From: Roseiarcus sp031367195
GTDB taxonomy: Bacteria; Pseudomonadota; Alphaproteobacteria; Rhizobiales; Beijerinckiaceae
NCBI GenBank assembly: GCA_031367195.1
Contig: JANLPL010000154.1
Coordinates: forward strand, 1-11,831
DNA: 11,831 nucleotides
Reading direction: 5' to 3'
Shown here piece after piece: positions 1 through 5,799 of this stretch. The notes beneath the pieces are model-generated. The model saw only the letters and a program-made list of their open reading frames with translations. It searched no databases and was not told the origin of the DNA. The position numbers and the translations under genes were made by a program. Every line of letters starts with the position of its first letter. The stretch's first letter is position 1.

Positions 1-268
1 ATCGGCATCGGTCGCCATTATCGTGGCTGCGGGCTCGGGTTTGTTCGTGATGCGATTCATCTTTGTTCTCGCGTCACCGCAATTCAGTGCTGGTAGCGAA
101 CTGTCCGGCCACTCAAAATGGGGGACGGCTTGGGAGTTACGTCCATTGGCGCGGGCTGGATTCCGGCCCGGGCAACAATCTCAAAATTGTGACCTTGCCC
201 CCGACGAACGTCTCCCAAGCTTGTTGAGTTATGCGGCTTCGGCGAGCTTTCGGACAAGCCATTTCTTC
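1..268. other. Left flank of the IS remnants, no confident gene
   Basis: No gene can be supported here. On the - strand an ATG at 60-58 opens a frame of 20 codons (MNRITNKPEPAATIMATDAD) that is still open at the window edge. It has no clear Shine-Dalgarno and cannot be identified from so little. The rest (61-268) is probably non-coding sequence downstream of the IS110 remnant or debris of another element; every frame is short or interrupted. Confidence 0.4.
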
Positions 269-972
269 CTAAGAAACGGCGAGCTCGGCGACCGGCGCCA
301 CGGCAGCTTGCAACACGAATCCGAAGGCCTTGGCGCGCCGTTGGAGATTTTCGATGACCCGCTCCCGGTAGCGGGTCTCGTAATAAGTGGCGCCGGGGTC
401 GACGCAATCCATGCCGTGGCGGTGACGGCCTTGGCGGTGCCGACGCGCGCCGACAATCGCCGGTATGATGCGCATGTCGGTCGCCCCCGTGATGTCGGAA
501 ACGACGTGATGAAGCTCTCAGGCTCATCTCCGTCATCGCCTTCTGCATGTGCTGGATGTGTGAAGCCGCGGTGTCCAGCAGCGGCTCGCGCTGGCGCAGA
601 TAAGCGCGTAGTTCAACAATCTCGCCGCTCGGTCGGAAGCGGGCGCGCAACAGCCCGCGGGCATGAAGCCGCTACAGCCATTGCGCATCGCTGACGTCGG
701 TCTTGCAACCGGGCGCATGTTTGGCGTCACGGGCATTGACCAGAAACACCTCGACTCCGCGCTCCTCAAGCAGTTCGAAAATCGGAATCCAGTAAACGCT
801 GGTCGATTCCATCGCCACTGTCCTGACGCCGCATTCCGCGAACCCGTCGGCCAGCCGTGAACGCGCCAAAGCTGCGAACCGGCTCGGATGACCGGTCCAG
901 ACCCACCGCCGCCATGTGCATGGTCGCGCCAATATCGATGGCGGCCGCGTTTTGATGGATCATCATCCCCAC
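269..972 (-). pseudogene. IS110-family transposase, decayed and internally deleted
   Basis: This is the remnant of an IS110-type DEDD recombinase, read from 972 (or the ATG at 963) down to a TAG ending at 269. The N-terminal RuvC-like half is recognisable: AAIDIGATMHMAAVG, then VAMESTSVYWIPIFELLEE, then KTDVSDAQWL, then RPSGEIVELRAYLRQRE, AASHIQHMQKA and LHHVVSDITGA. Four lesions are visible. A small deletion near 855-862 shifts the frame after SFGAFTA. A TAG at 674-672 replaces the Gln expected after DAQWL, and the homology continues in the same frame. A one-base insertion near 511-516 shifts the frame before LHHVVSD. After MRIIPAIVG the protein jumps to what looks like the extreme C-terminus (ATYYETRYRERVIENLQRRA), so most of the Tnp20 domain with its catalytic serine is gone. 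The element cannot make an active transposase. Assignment of the C-terminal piece to the same family is from memory of IS110 protein tails and is less sure than the N-terminal half. Confidence 0.85.
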
Positions 973-1134
973 GGTGCGCTCGCCTACGCCTCCTGGATCC
1001 TAGCCCGAATGGGGGGATGGACCGGCTACTACGGCAAGCCCGGCCCCATCGTCATGCTCAGAAGATGGCACAAGTTCCGAGATGCAAAATACACCATAAA
1101 CCTTATGCAAAACCGCGCAAAACTAGGAAACTGA
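966..1134 (+). pseudogene. 3' fragment of an IS4-like transposase
   Basis: The + frame ending at the TGA at 1132-1134 reads HPHGALAYASWILARMGG, then WTGYYGKPGPIVMLRRWHKF. This resembles the C-terminal tail of IS4-family (Tn5-like) transposases, which typically end with an A-RLGGW-GY--PPGP-----G---F pattern. Only about 55 codons survive, without the DDE catalytic core, so it is a dead fragment. Its upstream edge coincides with the start codon region of the opposite-strand IS110 remnant (963-972), so one element has inserted into or recombined with the other. An ATG at 916 is in frame, but 916-965 is IS110 sequence read in antisense, so it is not a real start. The family call rests on a short motif. 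Confidence 0.6.
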
Positions 1135-1245
1135 AATGCGTGAATCTGCTAGCCCTTGATGGCGGAGGGAGCCGCAGGCGGCGCCGCCAAGCGGAAATGC
1201 GAACCCATCACCTGAAGACCTTATGACAGCCTTTTCGCCCTAAGC

Positions 1246-1267
1246 CCGGTCCGCTGCGACGGACCGG
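1246..1267 (+). terminator. GC hairpin, possible weak terminator
   Basis: The arms CCGGTCCG (1246-1253) and CGGACCGG (1260-1267) are perfectly complementary over 8 bp around a 6-base loop (CTGCGA). No T-run follows, so an intrinsic terminator is not well supported. It may instead be a structural leftover of the mobile elements upstream or a Rho-independent-like stem of weak strength. Confidence 0.25.
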
Positions 1268-1366
1268 CCTCCAAACGCCCCCCACCGCTACGCCGCGCCC
1301 GTCGCCCGACCCCTCGCCGCGCGCCCGATCGCGCTTCGCCCAACTTGTCTGCGCCCGGACCCCTCC

Positions 1367-1390
1367 ATTACAAATAACAAATTTTGTAAT
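1367..1390. promoter_or_regulatory. Candidate operator: 8-8-8 inverted repeat upstream of mdh
   Basis: ATTACAAA (1367-1374) and TTTGTAAT (1383-1390) form a perfect 8-bp inverted repeat with an 8-base spacer. It lies at the start of the AT-rich tract about 220 bases before mdh and touches the candidate -35 box. The 24-bp dyad geometry suits a dimeric helix-turn-helix regulator. No specific regulator can be named from the sequence. Confidence 0.45.
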
Positions 1391-1418
1391 TCAAAACAAC
1401 CAGATTTGCGCATAAATT
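1390..1418 (+). promoter_or_regulatory. Candidate housekeeping promoter for mdh-suc
   Basis: TTCAAA (1390-1395), a 17-base spacer and TAAATT (1413-1418) each match the sigma-70 consensus at 4 of 6 positions, within the only AT-rich stretch before mdh. The -35 box abuts the palindrome at 1367-1390, so a bound protein could block RNA polymerase. Exact boxes are uncertain. A promoter somewhere in 1380-1450 is more likely than this precise placement. Confidence 0.3.
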
Positions 1419-1610
1419 AAATACGTTTCAAACATGCTTAAATCGCAAGTGACTGATTTTGCGTCTCTCCTGCATATGGCGAGCCTGCCGTTGCGCCACC
1501 CCGACAGCGCCTTGGCTGAAAGTTCGGCTTGCCACAAGGCGGCGATGAGACGATAGCGGCGCCGAAAACACCGCCGCCGGCGCGGCGGCCCAAGCCCAAG
1601 GAAGAAAAGC

Positions 1611-2573
1611 ATGGCGCGAAACAAGATTGCCCTGATCGGCGCGGGCCAGATCGGCGGAACGCTGGCGCATCTGGCCGCGATCAAGGAACTCGGCGACATC
1701 GTTCTGTTCGACATCGTCGATGGCGTGCCGCAGGGCAAAGCGCTCGACCTCGCCGAATCCGCTCCGGTCGAGGGCTTCAACGCCAAGCTGAAAGGCGCCT
1801 CTTCCTATGCCGAGATCGCGAACGCCGACGTCATCATCGTCACCGCCGGCGTGCCGCGCAAACCCGGCATGAGCCGCGACGACCTGCTCGGCATCAATCT
1901 CAAGGTGATGGATTCGGTGGGCGCCGGCATCAAGGCCAATGCGCCAGGCGCCTTCGTCATCTGCATCACCAACCCGCTCGACGCGATGGTGTGGGCGCTG
2001 CAAAAGGCTTGCGGCATCCCGCACGAGCGCATCGTCGGCATGGCCGGCGTGCTCGACAGCGCGCGCTTCCGCTATTTCCTCTCGGAGGAATTCAACGTCT
2101 CGGTCGAGGACGTCACCGCCTTCGTGCTCGGCGGCCACGGCGACGACATGGTCCCCTCGGTGCGCTATTCCACCGTCGCCGGCGTGCCCCTGCCCGATCT
2201 CGTCAAGATGGGCTGGACCACTCAAGCCCGGCTCGATTCCATCGTCGAGCGCACCCGCAAGGGCGGCGGCGAAATCGTCAACCTGCTCAAGACCGGCTCG
2301 GCCTTCTACGCCCCCGCCTCCTCGGCGATCGCGATGGCGGAATCCTATCTTAAGGACCAGCGCCGCGTGCTACCCTGCGCCGCCTATCTCACCGGCCAAT
2401 ATGGCGTGAAGGATTCCTACATCGGCGTGCCGGTCGTCATCGGCGCCAAAGGCGTCGAGCGCATCGTCGAGATCGCGCTGGACGATGCCGAGAAGGCGAT
2501 GTTCGCCAAATCCGTCGCCTCCGTCAGTGGCCTGATCGAGGCCTGCAAGGCGATCAATCCGGCGCTGGCCTGA
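1611..2573 (+). CDS. mdh: Malate dehydrogenase (NAD-dependent)
   Basis: This 320-residue cytoplasmic enzyme oxidises malate to oxaloacetate with NAD+ in the TCA cycle. It is of the LDH-like MDH type common in Alphaproteobacteria. The N-terminal Rossmann motif GAGQIG is at residues 10-15, and the acidic residue Asp34 after the second strand indicates NAD rather than NADP. The substrate loop VPRKPGMSRDDLL carries Arg83 and Arg89, ITNPLD carries Asn121, LDSARFR carries Arg152, and GGHGDDMV carries the catalytic His176. Length and motifs are intact. The ATG at 1611 is preceded by AAGGAAG at good spacing, and the Rossmann strand starts at once, so this start is secure. It is the first gene of the cluster, 66 bases ahead of sucC. 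Confidence 0.97.
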   Translation: MARNKIALIGAGQIGGTLAHLAAIKELGDIVLFDIVDGVPQGKALDLAESAPVEGFNAKLKGASSYAEIANADVIIVTAGVPRKPGMSRDDLLGINLKVMDSVGAGIKANAPGAFVICITNPLDAMVWALQKACGIPHERIVGMAGVLDSARFRYFLSEEFNVSVEDVTAFVLGGHGDDMVPSVRYSTVAGVPLPDLVKMGWTTQARLDSIVERTRKGGGEIVNLLKTGSAFYAPASSAIAMAESYLKDQRRVLPCAAYLTGQYGVKDSYIGVPVVIGAKGVERIVEIALDDAEKAMFAKSVASVSGLIEACKAINPALA

Positions 2574-2639
2574 CACCGACCGCCGCATTTCCTTCCACGA
2601 TATTTCGCCCGCCGGGGCCCGCGTCACGGGGATCATCTG

Positions 2640-3839
2640 ATGAACATCCACGAATATCAGGCCAAAGCCGTGCTGCGCGCCTTCGCCGCGCCAGTCGCGG
2701 AAGGCAAGGCCGCCTTTACGCCAGAGGAGGCGGAAGCCGCCGCGCGCGCCCTGCCGGGCCCCGTCTATGTCGTGAAATCGCAGATCCACGCCGGCGGGCG
2801 CGGCAAGGGCAAGTTCACTCAAGCGTCGGCCGGCGAAAAGGGCGGCGTGCGAATTGCCCGCTCGGTTGAGGAAGTCAAGCAATTCGCGCACGAGATGCTC
2901 GGCGCCACGCTGGTGACGGTGCAGACCGGCCCCGCCGGCAAGCAGGTCAACCGGCTCTATATCGAGGACGGCTCGTCAATCGAGAAGGAGTTCTATCTCT
3001 CGATGCTGGTTGATCGCTCCGTCGCGCGCGTCGCTTTCGTGCTTTCCACCGAGGGCGGCGTCAATATCGAGGATGTCGCCCATAACACGCCGGAGAAGAT
3101 CCACACCTTCTCGATTGATCCCGCCACCGGAATCATGCCGCACCACGGTCGCACCGCCGCGCGCGCGCTCGGCCTGACCGGCGATCTCGCCAAGCAATGC
3201 GAGGCTTTGATCGCAAAACTCTACGCCGCTTTCATCGCCAAGGACATGGCGATGCTGGAGATCAACCCGCTCGTCGTCACCGCGCAGGGGCAGCTAAAGG
3301 TGCTCGACGCAAAAATGTCGTTCGACGACAACGCGCTCTACCGCCACGCCGACGTGGCTGCCCTGCGCGACGAGAGCGAGGAGGACGCCAAGGAGATCGA
3401 GGCGTCCAAATACGACCTCAACTATGTCACGCACGACGGCACGATCGGCTGCATGGTCAACGGCGCGGGCCTCGCCATGGCGACGATGGACATCATCAAG
3501 CTCTACGGCGAGTCGCCCGCCAACTTCCTCGACGTCGGCGGCGGCGCGACGAAAGAGAAAGTGACGGCGGCGTTCAAGATCATCACCGCCGACCCCAACG
3601 TGAAGGGCATTCTGGTCAACATCTTCGGCGGCATCATGCGTTGCGACGTGATCGCGGAAGGCGTGATCGCGGCGGTGAAGGAAGTCGGCTTGCAAGTGCC
3701 GCTGGTGGTTCGGCTGGAAGGCACCAACGTCGAACTGGGCAAAACGATCATCCGCGATTCCGGCCTCAACGTGATCCCGGCCGACGATCTCGACGACGCC
3801 GCGCAGAAGGTGGTGAGCGCGGTGAAGGGGGGAGCATGA
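2640..3839 (+). CDS. sucC: Succinyl-CoA synthetase beta subunit (ADP-forming type)
   Basis: This is the beta chain (399 residues) of succinate-CoA ligase, which with SucD converts succinyl-CoA, phosphate and a nucleoside diphosphate to succinate, CoA and NTP. The ATP-grasp domain opens with MNIHEYQAK and has the nucleotide-loop HAGGRGKG (50-57). LEINPLVV supplies the metal-binding Glu207 and Asn209, with Asp223 in VLDAK. The C-terminal CoA-ligase domain shows FLDVGGGA (297-303) and IFGGIMRCDVIA (328-339), the partner of the SucD active site. Length is normal. The ATG at 2640 has GGGGA about ten bases upstream. The stop (3837-3839) overlaps the start of the following small membrane gene by four bases (ATGA), so sucD is not its immediate neighbour here. 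Whether ADP or GDP is preferred cannot be read from the sequence. Confidence 0.97.
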   Translation: MNIHEYQAKAVLRAFAAPVAEGKAAFTPEEAEAAARALPGPVYVVKSQIHAGGRGKGKFTQASAGEKGGVRIARSVEEVKQFAHEMLGATLVTVQTGPAGKQVNRLYIEDGSSIEKEFYLSMLVDRSVARVAFVLSTEGGVNIEDVAHNTPEKIHTFSIDPATGIMPHHGRTAARALGLTGDLAKQCEALIAKLYAAFIAKDMAMLEINPLVVTAQGQLKVLDAKMSFDDNALYRHADVAALRDESEEDAKEIEASKYDLNYVTHDGTIGCMVNGAGLAMATMDIIKLYGESPANFLDVGGGATKEKVTAAFKIITADPNVKGILVNIFGGIMRCDVIAEGVIAAVKEVGLQVPLVVRLEGTNVELGKTIIRDSGLNVIPADDLDDAAQKVVSAVKGGA

Positions 3840-4054
3840 GTCCGGAAGCCTATTGGTGGTTTGAATGGGCTGTCGCCAACGGAACGCCCGTCTTCATAGT
3901 TATTGTGATCGTCATTTGGATGCGCAAACTGTGGCGTCAACAAGCGGATCGAGCCGAGGTTATTGTATCCGCCACGCGTGAGAACATCGACCTGCTGCGC
4001 CAGGCAACGGCGCACCTTGAAGAAATTCGCGATATCCTGAAGGCCAAGCCCTGA
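3836..4054 (+). CDS. Single-pass membrane microprotein coupled to sucC
   Basis: A 72-residue protein I do not recognise. The N-terminus is aromatic (EAYWWFEWAV, 4-13). It is followed by a hydrophobic stretch of about residues 12-28 with alternating beta-branched residues (FIVIVIVIW, 20-28), a basic stop-transfer patch (RKLWRQQ, 30-36), and a charged, probably helical or coiled-coil tail from about 37 to 70. This predicts one membrane span with the tail in the cytoplasm. The ATG lies inside the sucC stop (ATGA, 3836-3839), with a strong purine-rich site (GGGGGAG, 3828-3834) still within sucC. It should therefore be translationally coupled to succinyl-CoA synthetase beta. Base composition looks less GC-rich than sucC. 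It could be a small membrane tether or a horizontally acquired gene. The coding call rests on coupling and the coherent membrane pattern; function is unknown. Confidence 0.7.
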   Translation: MSPEAYWWFEWAVANGTPVFIVIVIVIWMRKLWRQQADRAEVIVSATRENIDLLRQATAHLEEIRDILKAKP

Positions 4055-4194
4055 TGTCTATCGTCATCTACGCCTCAACCAAGATCATAGCCCACGCCAT
4101 TACCGGCAAGATCGGCGGGTTCCCTTTACGTGGGACGCCTCACCGCGGCGAAGAAAGCAACTTCCGAATTCCTTTGACGCGGAGCCGATCTTGA
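4054..4194 (+). CDS. Doubtful 46-residue ORF after the microprotein
   Basis: This frame starts at an ATG overlapping the previous stop by one base (TGATG, 4052-4056) and ends at TGA 4192-4194. The product begins MSIVIYASTKIIAHAITGKI and then becomes basic and low in structure. I recognise no family. The TGATG arrangement would permit reinitiation, but the short length and lack of motif mean this may be chance or the truncated head of a lost gene. The region otherwise is just spacer before the vapB operator. Confidence 0.25.
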   Translation: MSIVIYASTKIIAHAITGKIGGFPLRGTPHRGEESNFRIPLTRSRS

Positions 4195-4198
4195 ACTA

Positions 4199-4219
4199 CA
4201 CAGTTTACGTGTAACTGTG
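4199..4219. promoter_or_regulatory. Palindromic operator before the toxin-antitoxin pair
   Basis: CACAGTT (4199-4205) and AACTGTG (4213-4219) are a perfect 7-bp inverted repeat with a 7-base centre. It ends where the vapB Shine-Dalgarno (GGAG, 4219-4222) begins. Ribbon-helix-helix antitoxins normally repress their own operon by binding such a dyad, so this is probably the VapB or VapBC binding site. A TTGAAC at 4191-4196 could be a -35 element. Regulation is inferred from family behaviour and position. Confidence 0.55.
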
Positions 4220-4228
4220 GAGTCTGGT

Positions 4229-4462
4229 ATGAAAAACATCACCTTGGCCATAGATGACGAAATTCTCGACCGCGTACGTATCCTCGCCGCCGAAAAACGC
4301 ACGTCGATCAATGCGATGGTGCGTGAGTTCCTGACCGAGATCGCCACCCGTGACGACAAATTGGCCAAGGCCCGGCGCGAATTGCACGACTTGATGGATC
4401 GATCGACGGGCGACATGGGGCCCGATTGGAAATGGAGCCGCGAGGAGACCTATGAAAGATAA
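4229..4462 (+). CDS. vapB: Ribbon-helix-helix antitoxin (VapB-like)
   Basis: A 77-residue antitoxin expected to neutralise the downstream PIN toxin and repress the operon. The N-terminus is a ribbon-helix-helix DNA-binding domain: strand KNITLAID (2-9), helix EILDRVRILAAEKR (11-24), the turn TSIN (25-28), and a second helix AMVREFLTEI (29-38). The charged C-terminal tail with WKWSREETYER is the likely toxin-binding segment. The ATG at 4229 is chosen over an in-frame GTG at 4217 because GGAG sits seven bases before it and the first strand starts immediately. The gene overlaps vapC by 11 bases, the usual tight coupling. It lies between sucC and sucD on the same strand, which is not a standard location. 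The family is clear; the exact name within RHH antitoxins (VapB, CopG or FitA type) is not. Confidence 0.85.
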   Translation: MKNITLAIDDEILDRVRILAAEKRTSINAMVREFLTEIATRDDKLAKARRELHDLMDRSTGDMGPDWKWSREETYER

Positions 4463-4877
4463 GTCCTTCCTCGACACCAATGTCTGGATTTACGCAGCGA
4501 CGGGCAAATTCAGCGCGCCCGACAAATACGAGATCGCGCGCGGACTGCTCGACGCGGAGTTCTATGCCGTGTCCGGACAAGTCATCGGCGAGTTCGTCGT
4601 CAATGTGACTAACCGCAAGAAAATGAAAACTCCCCTCGGAGCCGCCGAGCTCGCCGATTGGCTACGGATAATGGATAGTTTCGAGTTCGTGGAAATCGAC
4701 CGGCTGATCGTGAAAAGCGCCCTGATCGGCGTCGAGCGATACAATATCCACTACTGGGACAGCGCCCTGCTGGCGCAGGCCGAACGGTTCGGGGCAGCGA
4801 CGTTCTTTACCGAAGATCTGAATCACGGCCAGATGTACGGAATGGTCCGGGCGCACAATCCATTCCGGCTCGGTTAA
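4452..4877 (+). CDS. vapC: PIN-domain ribonuclease toxin (VapC-like)
   Basis: A 141-residue PIN-domain protein, the usual length for VapC toxins, which are Mg-dependent endoribonucleases that cut tRNA or rRNA when free of antitoxin. The acidic metal-binding residues are all present: Asp8 in FLDTNVWIY, Glu47 in VIGEF, Asp103 in YWDSALLAQA, and Asp122 in FFTEDLNHG. It should therefore be catalytically competent. The start ATG lies within the end of vapB (11-base overlap). The stop is only 24 bases before sucD, with no terminator between, so transcription from the vapBC promoter should continue into sucD and the TCA genes. The RNA target cannot be predicted from sequence. Confidence 0.9.
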   Translation: MKDKSFLDTNVWIYAATGKFSAPDKYEIARGLLDAEFYAVSGQVIGEFVVNVTNRKKMKTPLGAAELADWLRIMDSFEFVEIDRLIVKSALIGVERYNIHYWDSALLAQAERFGAATFFTEDLNHGQMYGMVRAHNPFRLG

Positions 4878-4901
4878 GTCGCATCCAACGAAAGCTCTCG
4901 C

Positions 4902-5789
4902 ATGTCCATCCTGATCGACGCCAACACCAAAGTCATCACCCAAGGCTTCACCGGCAAGAATGGCACGTTCCATTCCGAGCAAGCGCTCGCCTATGGCACC
5001 AAAGTCGTCGGCGGCACCTCGCCCGGCAAAGGCGGCGGCCGGCATCTCGCCCTGCCGGTGTTTGATACCGTCGCGGAAGCGCGCGAGAAAACGCAAGCCG
5101 ACGCTTCGGTGATCTACGTGCCGCCGCCCGGCGCGGCCGACGCGATCTGCGAGGCGATCGCGGCGGAAATGCCGCTGATCGTCTGCATCACCGAAGGCAT
5201 TCCCGTGCTCGACATGGTGCGCGTCAAACGCGCGTTGCAGGGCTCGAAATCACTCCTGGTCGGCCCCAACTGTCCCGGCGTGATGACTTCAGGCGAATGC
5301 AAAATCGGCATCATGCCCGGCAATATCTTTGCTAAGGGCAGCGTCGGCATCGTCTCGCGCTCGGGCACGCTGACCTATGAAGCGGTCTATCAAACAACCC
5401 GCGAGGGCCTCGGCCAGACCACCGCCGTCGGCATCGGCGGCGATCCCGTCAAAGGCATGGATTTCATCGAGGTGCTCGAACTGTTCCTCGCCGATCCCGA
5501 CACGAAATCGATCGTGATGATTGGCGAGATTGGCGGCAGCGCGGAGGAAGACGCCGCGCAATTCCTCAAGGACGAGGCGAAGAAGGGGCGCAAGAAGCCC
5601 GTCGTCGGCTTCATCGCCGGCCGCACCGCGCCCCCGGGGCGCCGCATGGGCCATGCCGGCGCGATCATCGCCGGCGGCAAGGGCGGCGCGGAGGACAAGA
5701 TCGCGGCGATGGAAGCGGCCGGCATCCGCGTCTCGCCCTCGCCGGCGCGGCTCGGCAAGACGCTGGTCGATATGCTGAACGGCAAATAA
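4902..5789 (+). CDS. sucD: Succinyl-CoA synthetase alpha subunit
   Basis: The alpha chain (295 residues) carries the CoA site and the phosphohistidine. The CoA-binding Rossmann motif GFTGKNGT is at 15-22, the VGPNCPG loop at 120-126, IGEIGG with Glu209 contacts the active site, and GRRMGHAGAI supplies the phosphorylated His251. All are intact and the length is normal. The ATG at 4902 starts the standard SILIDANTKV sequence. The Shine-Dalgarno is poor: only GAAAG lies upstream (about 4889-4893), in contrast to the perfect site of sucA. This suggests that the insertion of extra genes after sucC removed the original leader, or that sucD depends on translation arriving from vapC. It is separated from its partner sucC by about 1060 bases. 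Confidence 0.97.
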   Translation: MSILIDANTKVITQGFTGKNGTFHSEQALAYGTKVVGGTSPGKGGGRHLALPVFDTVAEAREKTQADASVIYVPPPGAADAICEAIAAEMPLIVCITEGIPVLDMVRVKRALQGSKSLLVGPNCPGVMTSGECKIGIMPGNIFAKGSVGIVSRSGTLTYEAVYQTTREGLGQTTAVGIGGDPVKGMDFIEVLELFLADPDTKSIVMIGEIGGSAEEDAAQFLKDEAKKGRKKPVVGFIAGRTAPPGRRMGHAGAIIAGGKGGAEDKIAAMEAAGIRVSPSPARLGKTLVDMLNGK

Positions 5790-5794
5790 GGAGG
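5788..5794 (+). promoter_or_regulatory. Consensus Shine-Dalgarno of sucA
   Basis: AAGGAGG overlaps the sucD stop (TAA, 5787-5789) and lies five bases before the sucA ATG at 5800. It is a full match to the anti-Shine-Dalgarno and fixes the sucA start. It also shows that sucD and sucA are still in their original tight arrangement. Confidence 0.85.
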
Positions 5795-5799
5795 CGGTC

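Larger units (their letters stand above)
1135..1610. other. Non-coding leader between IS debris and mdh
   Basis: I find no convincing gene here; frames that cross it are short or antisense shadows. From 1135 to about 1360 it is GC-rich and unstructured apart from a hairpin at 1246-1267. From about 1364 to 1450 it becomes markedly AT-rich, unlike the surrounding DNA, and contains a palindrome (1367-1390) and a plausible promoter. The last 150 bases are GC-rich again and run into the mdh Shine-Dalgarno (AAGGAAG, 1600-1606). This is most simply the promoter and 5' leader of the TCA cluster. Confidence 0.6.

Noticed and set aside
1..60. Start of a - strand gene running off the left edge
   Set aside because: Only 20 codons, no clear Shine-Dalgarno and no recognisable family; kept as a note in the flank entry.
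23..694. 223-codon + frame across the IS110 remnant
   Set aside because: It is antisense to recognisable IS110 protein sequence and has no family resemblance of its own.
1444..1463. CGCAA-N10-TTGCG inverted repeat in the mdh leader
   Set aside because: Five-base arms with a ten-base spacer are expected by chance; the 1367-1390 dyad is far stronger.
1529..2353. 274-codon + frame overlapping mdh
   Set aside because: Arg/His-rich out-of-frame shadow of mdh, which has complete MDH motifs in the other frame.
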